Assembly: GCF_000378245.1 (NCBI RefSeq)
Contig: NZ_KB899495.1
Coordinates: 153,113 to 217,112, forward strand
Source: Aromatoleum toluclasticum ATCC 700605
GTDB taxonomy: Bacteria > Pseudomonadota > Gammaproteobacteria > Burkholderiales > Rhodocyclaceae
Length of the DNA stretch: 64,000 nt
Direction of reading: 5' to 3'
The notes under the pieces are model-generated. The model ran no database searches, was not told where the DNA came from, and worked only from the letters and a program-made list of their open reading frames with translations. Below are positions 49,390-57,408 of this stretch, in pieces (position 1 is the stretch's first letter; every line of letters starts with the position of its first letter). A program made the translations under genes and the position numbers.

Positions 49390-51762
49390 TCAAACAAGGA
49401 CTTGCGCATCCTTCAGATTGGCGATGGTGTTTTCGTCGAGTCCCAGCAGTTCGCGATAGACGTAGTCGTTGTGCTCACCGATCGCCGGAGTGGGCCGGCT
49501 CACCGCGGGCGGCGTGCGCGTCAGCAGCCACGGCGTCGCGTAGATCTCGCACGCCTCGAAGCTGCCGCCGTCATGCCTCACCTTCAGGCCCCGGCCGTCG
49601 AACACCTCATGGCCGTCGCGTTCGCCGAGCTCCAGCACCGGCGCGGCCGGCACTCCGGCGGCGGCCAGCGCAGCGACTGCCTCGTCGCGGTCGGCGGCCT
49701 CGCACCACGCGCGAACGGCGGCCCCGATCTCCCCTGCCCGTGCGCGCCGCGCCGCGGCCTCGCACAAACCTTCGTCCGCTGCCCAGTCGCCACGCCCCAT
49801 CAGGCGGCACAGCGCCCGCCAGTCGCCGTCGTTGCGCACCGCCAGCGCCAGCCATTTTCCGCCGCCGCGCGCGGCAAAGATGCCGTGCGGGAAATAGTGC
49901 GGATGGGTATCGCCCTGTATGCCCGCTTCGCGTCCGTTGAGTTGGAAGTCCACCAGCGGCTCGCCGGTCGTGGCGCACATCGATGCCGTCTGTCCGAGGT
50001 CGACGAACTGCCCCGCGCCGGTGCGGTCGCGATAGGCGAGCGCCGCCAGCGCGCCGACGGCGCCCTGGATGGCCTGGGTGGTGTCGCCGAGGCCGAAACA
50101 CATGAAGCCGGTGGCGTCGCCGTTGTCGGGATAGCCGACCACGCTGTCGAGACCGGCGTAGCCCGAGGCGATCGCCGCGAAACCCCGCATGTCGCGCTTG
50201 GGCCCTTCCTGCCCGGCCATGCTCATCGACACCACGATGATCCCGGGATTCTCCTTCGCCAGATCGGCATAGCCGAGGCCGTTCTTCGCCATCACGCCGG
50301 CGGCGAAGTTGTCCATCACGATGTCGCAACGGGCCGCCAGCTTGCGCACCAGTTCGGCGCCGCGCGGATCGGCGATGTTGAAGGTGGCAGACTTCTTGGA
50401 GCGGTTGTTGTGGCAGAAGAAATATGAGTTGTGCGCGTACAGGCGCATGTTGTCGGGGCGCAGCGTGGTCTCGATGCGGATCACCTCGGCGCCCATGTCG
50501 GCGAGCAGCTGGGCGGCCATCGGTCCGGCCCAGTTCCAGCCGAAATCGAGCACCCGCACCCCGTCGAGCGCGGCGCGCCCGCTGCCCGTTCCATGCAGCG
50601 CCCGCCGGCCGCCGCCCGCGGCACGCACCGCAGGACCATCCGCATCGAGCGCCGGCGCGGGCGCACGTATTGCCGTCGGCGTGCGCGAGAAGCGGTAGCC
50701 AGGCTTGGGGATGCGTACGTCGCGCCCGCCGATGGCGACATGCCCCCATTGGTCGCGGAACGCCAGCTGGCTGCTGCCGAGCACCTCGGGGAAGTCGTTC
50801 ACCGAACCGATGATGAGCCCGTTCGCGTTGGCCAGCTCCTGCAATTGGGCGCGCGTATGCTGCTTGAGCCAGCCGCGGAAGGCGAGGTCCACCTCGCCCC
50901 CCTCGTCGAGCGCGCCGAGGTACAACGAATCGCGGTTCTGGCCCTCGTCGGCCCACGCCGGATCGCCCATCAGGCGGAGGTAGGAATGCCACTGTTTGCC
51001 ATGGATCGTGGCGATGCAGACGTAGCCGTCCGCGGCCGCGAAGAAGCCGGTCGGGTACAGCGCGCCCTTGATCGTCCTGCCCGCCCGCTTCCATTCGATG
51101 CGGCGCTTGGCGGTGACCAGCGCCATGCCGCCCACCTGGTAGGCGAGCACCTGCGCCGACGAAATGTCGATGCCCTGGCCGCGCCCCGAGCGGCCGCGCT
51201 CGTGCAACGCGCACAGGGCCGCGGCGAGGCCGTGAAAACCTGCCTGGTAGTCCGCTTGGTCGAAGGGCAGCGGCAGCGGCGCGCGGTCCGGGCGGCCGAT
51301 CGCGACCGGGAGCGCGCTGACGGCCTGAACGGTCAGCTCCGTGCCGGCGCGCTCCGCCCATTTCCCGGTGCGCCCGTACGGCGACAGCGACACGATGACC
51401 AGGTGCGGATGGCGCGCCTGCAGCGCGTCGAAGTCGAGCCCGTGGCGGCGGCGCGCGTCGGTGTCGAGATTTTCGACCAGCACGTCGGCGCCGGCCAGCA
51501 GCGAATGAAAGAATTCCAGCTCCGCGGCGTCATCAAGGTCGGCGACGATGCCCTTCTTGCCGGCGTTGAGCAAGTGGAAGAAGCCGCTGCGCTCCGGGTG
51601 CGGCAGATCCTGCGGAAAAGGGCCGCGCCGGCGCGCGGCGTCCCCCTGCGGCGGTTCGACCTTCACCACGTCGGCGCCCAGGTCCGCGAACAGACGGGCG
51701 CAGAACGGGGCGGCGACGCCGCTGCCGTACTCGATGACGCGCAGGTGGGCGAGCGCGCTCAC
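49390..51762 (-). CDS. Fused two-domain family III CoA-transferase (CaiB/BaiF type)
   Basis: A 790-residue protein made of two CaiB/BaiF halves: about 1-385 (HLRVIEYGSGVAAPFCARLF ... GRGQGIDISSAQVLAY) and 398-790 (LDGVRVLDFGWNWAGPMAAQ ... GAGQFVDLGQTASMCA). Such fusions, as in DddD, move CoA between carboxylic acids. At the position of the usual catalytic Asp (Asp169 of formyl-CoA transferase) I see Gln204 in the first half and Ala593 in the second, so the nucleophile is not where expected. The start is GTG, overlapping the dehydratase stop as GTGA. It may load the substrate or a pathway acid with CoA; with the Asp missing, another acyl-CoA reaction is possible. Confidence 0.88.
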   Translation of the reverse strand: MSALAHLRVIEYGSGVAAPFCARLFADLGADVVKVEPPQGDAARRRGPFPQDLPHPERSGFFHLLNAGKKGIVADLDDAAELEFFHSLLAGADVLVENLDTDARRRHGLDFDALQARHPHLVIVSLSPYGRTGKWAERAGTELTVQAVSALPVAIGRPDRAPLPLPFDQADYQAGFHGLAAALCALHERGRSGRGQGIDISSAQVLAYQVGGMALVTAKRRIEWKRAGRTIKGALYPTGFFAAADGYVCIATIHGKQWHSYLRLMGDPAWADEGQNRDSLYLGALDEGGEVDLAFRGWLKQHTRAQLQELANANGLIIGSVNDFPEVLGSSQLAFRDQWGHVAIGGRDVRIPKPGYRFSRTPTAIRAPAPALDADGPAVRAAGGGRRALHGTGSGRAALDGVRVLDFGWNWAGPMAAQLLADMGAEVIRIETTLRPDNMRLYAHNSYFFCHNNRSKKSATFNIADPRGAELVRKLAARCDIVMDNFAAGVMAKNGLGYADLAKENPGIIVVSMSMAGQEGPKRDMRGFAAIASGYAGLDSVVGYPDNGDATGFMCFGLGDTTQAIQGAVGALAALAYRDRTGAGQFVDLGQTASMCATTGEPLVDFQLNGREAGIQGDTHPHYFPHGIFAARGGGKWLALAVRNDGDWRALCRLMGRGDWAADEGLCEAAARRARAGEIGAAVRAWCEAADRDEAVAALAAAGVPAAPVLELGERDGHEVFDGRGLKVRHDGGSFEACEIYATPWLLTRTPPAVSRPTPAIGEHNDYVYRELLGLDENTIANLKDAQVLV

Positions 51763-52970
51763 GACACGGCTCCCGGACGCGCCGGCAGACACACCGTGGC
51801 GCTGCCGACCGAGGTCTTCTCGCCGCGCGGGTGGCTGACGCTCCAGATCTCCAGATCCACCAGATGGTCGTTCCCGACCACGCGCTTGCCGGTGACTTTG
51901 GCATGCAGGCGGATCGCGTCGCCCTGCCAGTGGAAGGCGAGGAAGCGCACCTGCAGGCGCCGCAAGCAGCCGTGGTCGCCCGCCCACGAAGTGAGCAGCT
52001 GGCTGTACCACGCGAGCCGCTCGAACCCGGCCTCGTACGCCGCCGGCATGCCAAGGTATTTCTGGCAGCGCTCGTTGGTCCAGTGAATCGCCACCGGCGG
52101 CTCGGGAACGTTCTCCTCGTTGCGGATCGCCAGCGCCGGGTAGCGGTCGTAGAGTTCGAGCGCCATCTCGTGCCCGACGAACCAGCCGCCGGGGCCGCGC
52201 ACGAATTCGAAAGCGAGCTTGCTGGTCAGCGTCACCGGGCCCTTGATGATGTGCGGAATCTCGCCGCCGACCTCGACATCGCCGAACCAGCGCGGCTCGG
52301 CGCCGCGCCGGTTGGCGAGATTCTGGCGGCGATACTCGTCCCACACCGCCTCCAGCGCCTCATTGGTCCACTGCACCGGCTCGATCTTGCCGTACTTGGA
52401 CGAGCCGGTGGCCTTCTTGCGCGAAAAGCGGTGCCACGAGGTGCGGTAGGTGGCGACGTCCTCGCCGGCGAGCGTGCGGATGGACGTCTCGTAGTCCTGG
52501 ATGCCGGCCTTGCCGCCGGCGAACTCGCTGTCGACGATGCGCGCGCCGGTCAGGCTCGTCGCCACCTTCATCGGATCGTCCGCGAACAGCGGCCGCGTCC
52601 ATTCGAACTCGCATTCGCGCCAGATCGCATGACAGCCCGGGAAGCCGTCGGTGGCGCCGTTCATCGCCTCGGTGTAGGCGAGCAGCGTCGGCGGCGCGAG
52701 CATGCGTCCCCACGGCGAACGGCGGGCGTAGGCGAGATCGGTATAGAGCGGATTCTCGTCGGCGAAGCCGCGCGCGAAGCGGCCGGCGGTTTCGAGGCTG
52801 ATGAAGAAGTTCGACTCGCCGTAACCGGCGTCCCACTGGTTGGGCACCAGAAAACCGCGCATCAGCGAACCGCGCTCGGAGCGCTCCACGCCCCGGCGCT
52901 GCAGCAGCCGCTCCAGGTGCCCCTCGGTAACCTCACCCCACCCCTCTGCGGGCTTCTTCAATGCCGTCAT
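51759..52970 (-). CDS. MaoC-like double-hotdog dehydratase/hydratase
   Basis: A 403-residue protein with two hotdog domains: N-terminal MaoC_dehydrat_N / FAS1-like part (FFISLETAGRFARGFADENP; SPWGRMLAPPTLLAYTEAMN) and a C-terminal part (PGGWFVGHEMALELYDRYPA; LTSWAGDHGCLRRLQVRFLA). I start at MTALKKPAEGWGEVTEGHLE with GAGGAGCAAGC. Members hydrate enoyl-CoAs or dehydrate hydroxyacyl-CoAs, and the sterol side-chain and bile-acid hydratases of actinobacteria include similar two-domain proteins. The D-x4-H of classic MaoC appears only in altered form (ADENPLYTD), so its activity is uncertain. It lies between the OYE flavoenzyme and the CoA-transferase, and all three are tightly linked. Confidence 0.8.
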   Translation of the reverse strand: MTALKKPAEGWGEVTEGHLERLLQRRGVERSERGSLMRGFLVPNQWDAGYGESNFFISLETAGRFARGFADENPLYTDLAYARRSPWGRMLAPPTLLAYTEAMNGATDGFPGCHAIWRECEFEWTRPLFADDPMKVATSLTGARIVDSEFAGGKAGIQDYETSIRTLAGEDVATYRTSWHRFSRKKATGSSKYGKIEPVQWTNEALEAVWDEYRRQNLANRRGAEPRWFGDVEVGGEIPHIIKGPVTLTSKLAFEFVRGPGGWFVGHEMALELYDRYPALAIRNEENVPEPPVAIHWTNERCQKYLGMPAAYEAGFERLAWYSQLLTSWAGDHGCLRRLQVRFLAFHWQGDAIRLHAKVTGKRVVGNDHLVDLEIWSVSHPRGEKTSVGSATVCLPARPGAVS

Positions 52971-53053
52971 GCTTGCTCCTCGTTCCTGTTGGTGTCGTCG
53001 GGCCGCCCTGCCAGGGCGTCTTCCGGCGTGTGTCATACCTGCATACCTGGCGC

Positions 53054-55045
53054 CTAGATCTCCAGCGCCACCATGGCGCCATGTCGGGTCGCCTCGGCGA
53101 TGCGCCGCGGCACCCATGCCGAGCCGGCCAGATAGATTTCAGCGATGCTGCCGTCGGCCTTGAGTTGTTCGTAGAGCGACGCCTCGGGCACCGAACCGCA
53201 CACCAGCACGACACTGTCGAAGCCGGTGTGGCGCAAGGGGCGCCCGCCGAAAGCCGAGACGAAATCGAGGCCTTCAGCGTCGATGGCCGCCAGGCGCAGG
53301 TTCGTGTGGATGCGGATACCGTGGCGTTCGAGCCGCTCGAACACGCTGCCGAGCGAATAGCGGTCGATGGCGGTGCCGAGTTGCGGCGACTTGTGGAAGA
53401 TCTCCACCTCGCGACCCGATTCGGCGATGAATTCGGCGACATTGGGCGTCTCGAAGTAATCCTCCTGCGCGACCAGCGCGACCCGCCGCCCCGGCACGGC
53501 CCTGCCCTGCAACACGTCCCAGCCCTGCATCACGTGCGGCAGTCCGGTGCCGGGGATGCCCTGCGGCACCCGCGGCAGCGAACCGGTCGCCACGATCACC
53601 GCGTCGGGCGACAGCTTCCTGATCGCCTCGACGGTGGCGGGAGTCTCCAGGCGCAGATCCACGCCCAGACGGGCCATCTCGTTTTCCTGGAAGTAGATCT
53701 GGTCGCCGAAGGAGTCGCGCCCCGGCGCGTTGGCGGCGATGCGCAACTGGCCGCCGACTTTTTTGCCCTGTTCCAGCACCGTCACGCGGTGACCGCGCAG
53801 CGCCGCCACGCGCGCAGCCTCGAGCCCCGCCGCGCCGGCCCCGGCAACGACGACTTTCTTCGCCACCGGTGCGGGCCGGAAAGCGGATTTCCAGTGCAGC
53901 TCGTTGCCGATCGCGGGGTTCACCGAGCACATCGGCGCGCGCAACGAGTCGGGTACGTAGCTGTGCACGGCCTCGGCGATGCACCGGTTGCAGCCGATGC
54001 AGCGGCGGATCTCGATGAGCCGGCCCTCGCGCGCCTTGTTGGCGAACTCCGGATCGGCAATGCCGGCGCGGGTCATGCCGACGAGGTCGCAGCAACCTTC
54101 GCGCAGCAATTCCTCGGCCAGCACGGGGTCGTTGACGCGGCCGCTGAACAGCACCGCCACCTTGCCGTCGAGGTCGGCGCGCGCCGCCTTGCCGGCCTCG
54201 CGGTAGTCGGCGTGGCCGTGAAAGGATGGCGGCACGTAGGCATGCACGCCCCAGCCGTGGCCGACATCGATATTGACGAAGTCGAGCAGCCCCGTTTCGC
54301 CGAGATAGTAGGTCATCTCGCGCATCGCCATGTGGTCGTAACCGCCCTGGCGCGACTCGCAGCCGTTGATGCGTATGCCCACCGCCAGCCTGTTGCCGGT
54401 GCGGCTGCGGATGCGTTCCAGCGCCTCGACAACGAAGCGGATGCGCTCGCGCGCGCCGCCGCCCCAACGGTCGTTCCTGAGATTGGTGACCGGCGAAAGG
54501 AAGGTGTGCGGCAGCGTCTCGTGCGCACAATGCAGCTCGATGCCATCTGCGCCCGCGGCCTGGGCCGCGGCGGCGGCGTCCGCATAGGTGTCGAGAATGA
54601 ACTCGATCATCGCGTCATCGAGCTGGTGCGGGACGTAATCGTAGGTCTCGGTCACCGGAACCGGCGACGCCGCCATTGCGTGGTTGAGGTGGGTGAGCTG
54701 GAAGACGGCCACCGCGCCGGCCTTGTGCACCTCGTCGCAGAAGCGGCCGACGGAACCGAGGAAGGCCGGCACCTGCCACAGCGCGGTCCGCACCGCCGCA
54801 GCGCCCGGGTAGAACTCGTCGCGCGCCCCGGCCGGCAGCGGCGAATTGAGCAGCCACGTCTCGCTGCCGATCCAGCCGGTACCGCCGCGCGCCTTGGCGA
54901 CATGGTGCTCAATGAAGCGCTCGTCGAGCAGCCCGCCTGTGGCCGAGGCGCCGATCGAATTGGTGGTTTCGCAAATGCGGTTGGGCACCCGCATCGGGCC
55001 GACTTGAAGCGGCGAAAACAGGCGATCGAACCGCACACTGCTCAT
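53054..55045 (-). CDS. OYE-family FMN/4Fe-4S/FAD oxidoreductase with altered catalytic Tyr
   Basis: A 663-residue flavoenzyme of the same architecture as that at 24850: FMN barrel (1-340), 4Fe-4S motif RRCIGCNRCI ... PMCSVNPAIG (Cys349, Cys352, Cys355, Cys373, all ligands present) and an FAD/NAD(P)H domain from KKVVVAGAGAAGLEAARVAA. The barrel's active segment reads ELHCAHETLPHTFLSPVTNL; the Tyr used as proton donor in 2,4-dienoyl-CoA reductases is Thr177. Relatives are BaiH/BaiCD and trimethylamine dehydrogenase. It may act in the oxidative direction or use another donor. First gene of the 55045-47357 operon, 71 bases after operator 55116-55134. Confidence 0.9.
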   Translation of the reverse strand: MSSVRFDRLFSPLQVGPMRVPNRICETTNSIGASATGGLLDERFIEHHVAKARGGTGWIGSETWLLNSPLPAGARDEFYPGAAAVRTALWQVPAFLGSVGRFCDEVHKAGAVAVFQLTHLNHAMAASPVPVTETYDYVPHQLDDAMIEFILDTYADAAAAAQAAGADGIELHCAHETLPHTFLSPVTNLRNDRWGGGARERIRFVVEALERIRSRTGNRLAVGIRINGCESRQGGYDHMAMREMTYYLGETGLLDFVNIDVGHGWGVHAYVPPSFHGHADYREAGKAARADLDGKVAVLFSGRVNDPVLAEELLREGCCDLVGMTRAGIADPEFANKAREGRLIEIRRCIGCNRCIAEAVHSYVPDSLRAPMCSVNPAIGNELHWKSAFRPAPVAKKVVVAGAGAAGLEAARVAALRGHRVTVLEQGKKVGGQLRIAANAPGRDSFGDQIYFQENEMARLGVDLRLETPATVEAIRKLSPDAVIVATGSLPRVPQGIPGTGLPHVMQGWDVLQGRAVPGRRVALVAQEDYFETPNVAEFIAESGREVEIFHKSPQLGTAIDRYSLGSVFERLERHGIRIHTNLRLAAIDAEGLDFVSAFGGRPLRHTGFDSVVLVCGSVPEASLYEQLKADGSIAEIYLAGSAWVPRRIAEATRHGAMVALEI

Positions 55046-55115
55046 GCTCTACCCCTCCCTTGCCGACCCGGCGATGCTGCCCGGCACCTTGCCCGGGCCG
55101 CCCGCCGGATAATAT

Positions 55116-55134
55116 AAACCGACGTGTTTGTTTG
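55116..55134. promoter_or_regulatory. Class 1 operator before the OYE/CoA-transferase/TetR operon
   Basis: AAACCGACGTGTTTGTTTG, a top match to the consensus. A minus-strand TATATTAT adjoins it downstream and could be the -10. If the TetR protein at 48601 binds here, it regulates its own operon. Confidence 0.7.
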
Positions 55135-55148
55135 TTACGATGGTATGA

Positions 55149-55177
55149 AAAGCACGCGCGAAAGTAAAGCGTGCTTT
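55149..55177. terminator. Probable terminator stem-loop, 9-bp perfect stem
   Basis: AAAGCACGC and GCGTGCTTT flank an 11-base loop. T-rich on both sides of the stem, so it could work in both directions; it separates the stress-protein operon ending at 55208 from the promoter of the next operon. Confidence 0.6.
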
Positions 55178-55190
55178 CCCGGGAAGGCGG

Positions 55191-55208
55191 AAAAACCGGC
55201 CATCCGGT
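55191..55208 (-). terminator. Short hairpin with T-run at the end of the stress-protein gene
   Basis: On the minus strand ACCGG, loop ATGG, CCGGT and then TTTT (complement of 55191-55194), overlapping the stop codon. It is a small stem, probably the first of two tandem terminators with 55149-55177. Confidence 0.45.
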
Positions 55209-55651
55209 CAGCGGTACACGAGCACCGGGAACTTCGAGTGCAGCAGCACCTTCTGCGTCTGCGACCCGAGCAACAGCCCCTTGATGCCCCGGTGTCCGTG
55301 CGAAGCCATCAGGATCAGGTCGCAGCCGCACTCCTCGGCCGTGGCGATGATCGCCTCCCACGGCTCCTGGGCTGGCCGCGACCGCACCTGCGCGTCGACG
55401 CGGCCGTCGGCAGCGACCTTCGCCGCGCGCTCCAGCACCTCGCGCGCAATCTGCGCGCGCCGTGCCTGGTACTCCTGAGGATCGATGGTGCGCAGCAGCT
55501 CTTCCTCGCCATAGATCGAAGAGCCGGTATCCGGCGTGGCATAGAAGAAGGTGATCTTCGCGTCGGCTTCGCCGGCGAACGACACGGCTTTGCGGACCGC
55601 ACCGTCAGAGAGGGAGGAACCGTCGATGGGAACGAGCAGATGACGAAACAC
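55208..55651 (-). CDS. Universal stress protein (UspA family)
   Basis: A 147-residue single-domain UspA protein, with a GTG start after GGAATCCTGCATC. It has HLLVPIDGSSLSDGAVRKAV at the N-terminus and the ATP-binding pattern ILMASHGHRGIKGLLLGSQTQKVLLHS (Gly-x2-Gly-x9-Gly-Ser), so it is likely an ATP-binding form. Such proteins help survival under stress or low energy and are often near catabolic genes. It forms a small operon with the cache-domain protein (54 bases apart). Confidence 0.9.
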   Translation of the reverse strand: MFRHLLVPIDGSSLSDGAVRKAVSFAGEADAKITFFYATPDTGSSIYGEEELLRTIDPQEYQARRAQIAREVLERAAKVAADGRVDAQVRSRPAQEPWEAIIATAEECGCDLILMASHGHRGIKGLLLGSQTQKVLLHSKFPVLVYR

Positions 55652-55705
55652 GATGCAGGATTCCTTTAACCGTTACAGAAAGGGATTGGCACTGCCACAC
55701 CCGGT

Positions 55706-56560
55706 TCAGGGCTGGTAGGCACCGACGGCGACAAGATATTTATCGACGCGGACGAAGAACGAGCGCTTGCGTTCGGTCTTGCGTGTCACCGGATTGAGCC
55801 AAAGGTAGTCGACTTCGCCTTCGCTCTTCGTTTTCGCGGTCTTGAGCATGGGTGCGATGACAGGCTTTCCGTCCGCATCCGTCAACCCGCGGACATCCTT
55901 GCCGACGAGGCGCGGCAACGCGCCGTGGGCGCGCATGCGGCCGTCCTCGGTACTCACGACGAAGACGTACAGGTCATCCTGGACGAAACCGCCGTTGAGG
56001 TCGTTGAAGCTCGCAAACGCTTTGCCGCCTTCCTGCTTCAGCTCGTGGACCGCACGCCACAGCAAGGCCTTCGCCTGCTCCTCCGAGGCGCGCGGCAGGT
56101 AGTAGCCCGCAACGAAGACGCGGTCGCCGACGGGCCGGAAATACGCCACCTTGCGCTCGATGCGTGCGTGCTGACGGTTGAGCCAGCGATATTCCACGTT
56201 GCCCGGACGTCCTGTCCGCGCCATTTCGAGAATTTCGCGCACGAACGGTTTGCCTTCCGCGTCGCGCAGGTCGCCGATGTCCCGCCCGACCAGAATCAGG
56301 GACGGGCCGCCGCTGATCTGCAGCACACCGTCCATGCCTACAACATAGACGTAGAGATCGTCGGTAACGAACTCACCCGGGCGGGTGAAGGCGCCGAAGG
56401 CGAGTTCGCCATCCTTCTCGAAGCGCGCCACGGCGCGGTCGAGCAGGTTCTGAACGCGGACCGAGTCCGCCGTCGGGGCGTCATCGGCGGCGCGGGCAAC
56501 CGTCGTCGCGGCCAGGAACACGCCCAGACAGCACGTCAGCAAGAATCGAACAGGGTTCAT
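55706..56560 (-). CDS. Periplasmic double-cache-domain protein
   Basis: A 284-residue exported protein. Signal: MNPVRFLLTCCLGVFLAATT then VARAAD. The mature part is two cache-like repeats with matching strand patterns: FTRPGEFVTDDLYVYVVGMD ... LDGV-type turn with GGPSLILVGRDIGDLRDAEG, and FNDLNGGFVQDDLYVFVVST ... GALPRLVGKDVRGLTDADGK. Each has an extracellular small-molecule-binding fold usually found in chemoreceptors and sensor kinases, but no membrane helix, kinase or receptor part follows, so it is a free periplasmic ligand-binding protein. It may sense or bind a pathway compound. Operators 56812 and 56901 lie upstream. Confidence 0.85.
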   Translation of the reverse strand: MNPVRFLLTCCLGVFLAATTVARAADDAPTADSVRVQNLLDRAVARFEKDGELAFGAFTRPGEFVTDDLYVYVVGMDGVLQISGGPSLILVGRDIGDLRDAEGKPFVREILEMARTGRPGNVEYRWLNRQHARIERKVAYFRPVGDRVFVAGYYLPRASEEQAKALLWRAVHELKQEGGKAFASFNDLNGGFVQDDLYVFVVSTEDGRMRAHGALPRLVGKDVRGLTDADGKPVIAPMLKTAKTKSEGEVDYLWLNPVTRKTERKRSFFVRVDKYLVAVGAYQP

Positions 56561-56811
56561 CGCATCAGCCTCACAAGTTTTCTCTGCAGTCACCGTTGCA
56601 AGTGCCGGCGGCACTCCGGAATATGCCGTCAATGATGCCGGAAAAAATGGGCGTCGCGAACAAATGCACGATCGAGAGGAGAGGAGTCCCATCACGCAGA
56701 CGATGACATCGCGACGCCCTACCACGGGAAAGCTGTTCCTCCGCGCACTAACCCAAAGCATGCGGAGCACCCGGCAAACGCACTGAATTGCCAAGGTTAG
56801 TGCAATATTAC

Positions 56812-56830
56812 AAACAGACACGTTCGTTTG
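56812..56830. promoter_or_regulatory. Class 1 operator before the cache/stress-protein operon
   Basis: AAACAGACACGTTCGTTTG, flanked symmetrically by AC and TC so that ACAAAC ... GTTTGT extends the palindrome. It is 252 bases upstream of the cache-domain ATG. GCAATATTA just left of it could be promoter sequence. Confidence 0.65.
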
Positions 56831-56900
56831 TCAATTGTTCGTTTGGCCAATTCGCCGAGCATTGCAAAGGCACGGCGTCGCCCATCCGGCATCATTCGTT

Positions 56901-56919
56901 AAACCAGCCTTGTCTGTTT
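56901..56919. promoter_or_regulatory. Second, weaker operator-like site
   Basis: AAACCAGCCTTGTCTGTTT keeps both outer arms of the class 1 repeat but not the centre. It lies 89 bases (about 8.5 helical turns) from the site at 56812, in the same gap. Confidence 0.45.
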
Positions 56920-56938
56920 TTTTGATTGATGGCGGCGC

Positions 56939-56956
56939 GGGGCGGCGTACCGCCCC
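56939..56956. other. GC-rich stem-loop after the kinase operon
   Basis: GGGGCGG, loop CGTA, CCGCCCC: a perfect 7-base stem 48 bases beyond the stop of the operon ending at 57004. No T-run follows, so it is at most a weak or Rho-assisted transcript end. Confidence 0.35.
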
Positions 56957-57003
56957 CGGGAGGACGACGCGCCGGCGCCGAGCAGCGGGAGCGGTACCCG
57001 CGC

Positions 57004-57408
57004 TCATCCCCCCTGCCCCGCCAGATATTTCGGATTGCTTTCCATGACCTTGGTGCGGACGGTTTCGAGCAGGTGCCGGCGCGCGGCGTCCCGCCACGGG
57101 CCGGCGTCGCCCCGGCCGGCGCGGATCGCGTGCGCGAACTCGCGCTCGAGGCCGATGAGCCGGCGCCGCAGTTCGGCCCCGTCCGCCGGCCCGTCCCCCG
57201 CCGGGTGACCGAGCAGGCGCTGCAGCGAGTCCAGTTCGCGGCGCTCGCCGTCCTCGCCGTTTTGCAGCTGGCGCATGGCGATGATCATGGCGTTGGCGAT
57301 CATCAGCGCTGCGTGCCGGTGCTCTGCGGCGAGCGCGGGCAGGAGCGCTTCGCGCAGCACCGTGCGCGCGGTTTCGAGCAATTGGGCGCCGGTCGGTTCG
57401 TCGCGCAT
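57004..57408 (-). CDS. Small helical partner of the APH kinase (DUF6285-like)
   Basis: A 134-residue, highly charged, all-helical protein: MRDEPTGAQLLETARTVLRE, AALMIANAMIIAMRQLQNGE, and a C-terminal basic helix. There is no catalytic motif. Its start overlaps the stop of the kinase gene (TGATG), so it is translated with it. A comparable small helical gene is coupled to the other APH kinase (31226-31669). I assign DUF6285 from memory of this association; an accessory subunit role for the kinase is inferred. It is the last gene of the 61751-57004 operon. Confidence 0.6.
   Translation of the reverse strand: MRDEPTGAQLLETARTVLREALLPALAAEHRHAALMIANAMIIAMRQLQNGEDGERRELDSLQRLLGHPAGDGPADGAELRRRLIGLEREFAHAIRAGRGDAGPWRDAARRHLLETVRTKVMESNPKYLAGQGG

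Larger units (their letters stand above)
56561..57003. other. 443-base non-coding region with two operators
   Basis: This gap separates the kinase operon (ending at 57004) from the cache-domain gene. It carries operators at 56812-56830 and 56901-56919 and a stem-loop at 56939-56956. I see no gene in it. The segment nearer the cache gene holds the leader of that gene. Confidence 0.55.

Noticed and set aside
49394-49403. CAAGGACTTG, resembling the CAAGnnCTTG site of mycobacterial KstR2
   Set aside because: It lies within the last codons of the CoA-transferase, a single 10-base match, and the regulators are of different groups. Its position before the TetR gene is noted but not enough.
55116-55134. 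Operator repeats as possible mobile-element ends or attachment sites
   Set aside because: They recur at the 5' side of operons, are imperfect relative to each other, have no flanking target duplications, and no transposase or integrase gene is present.
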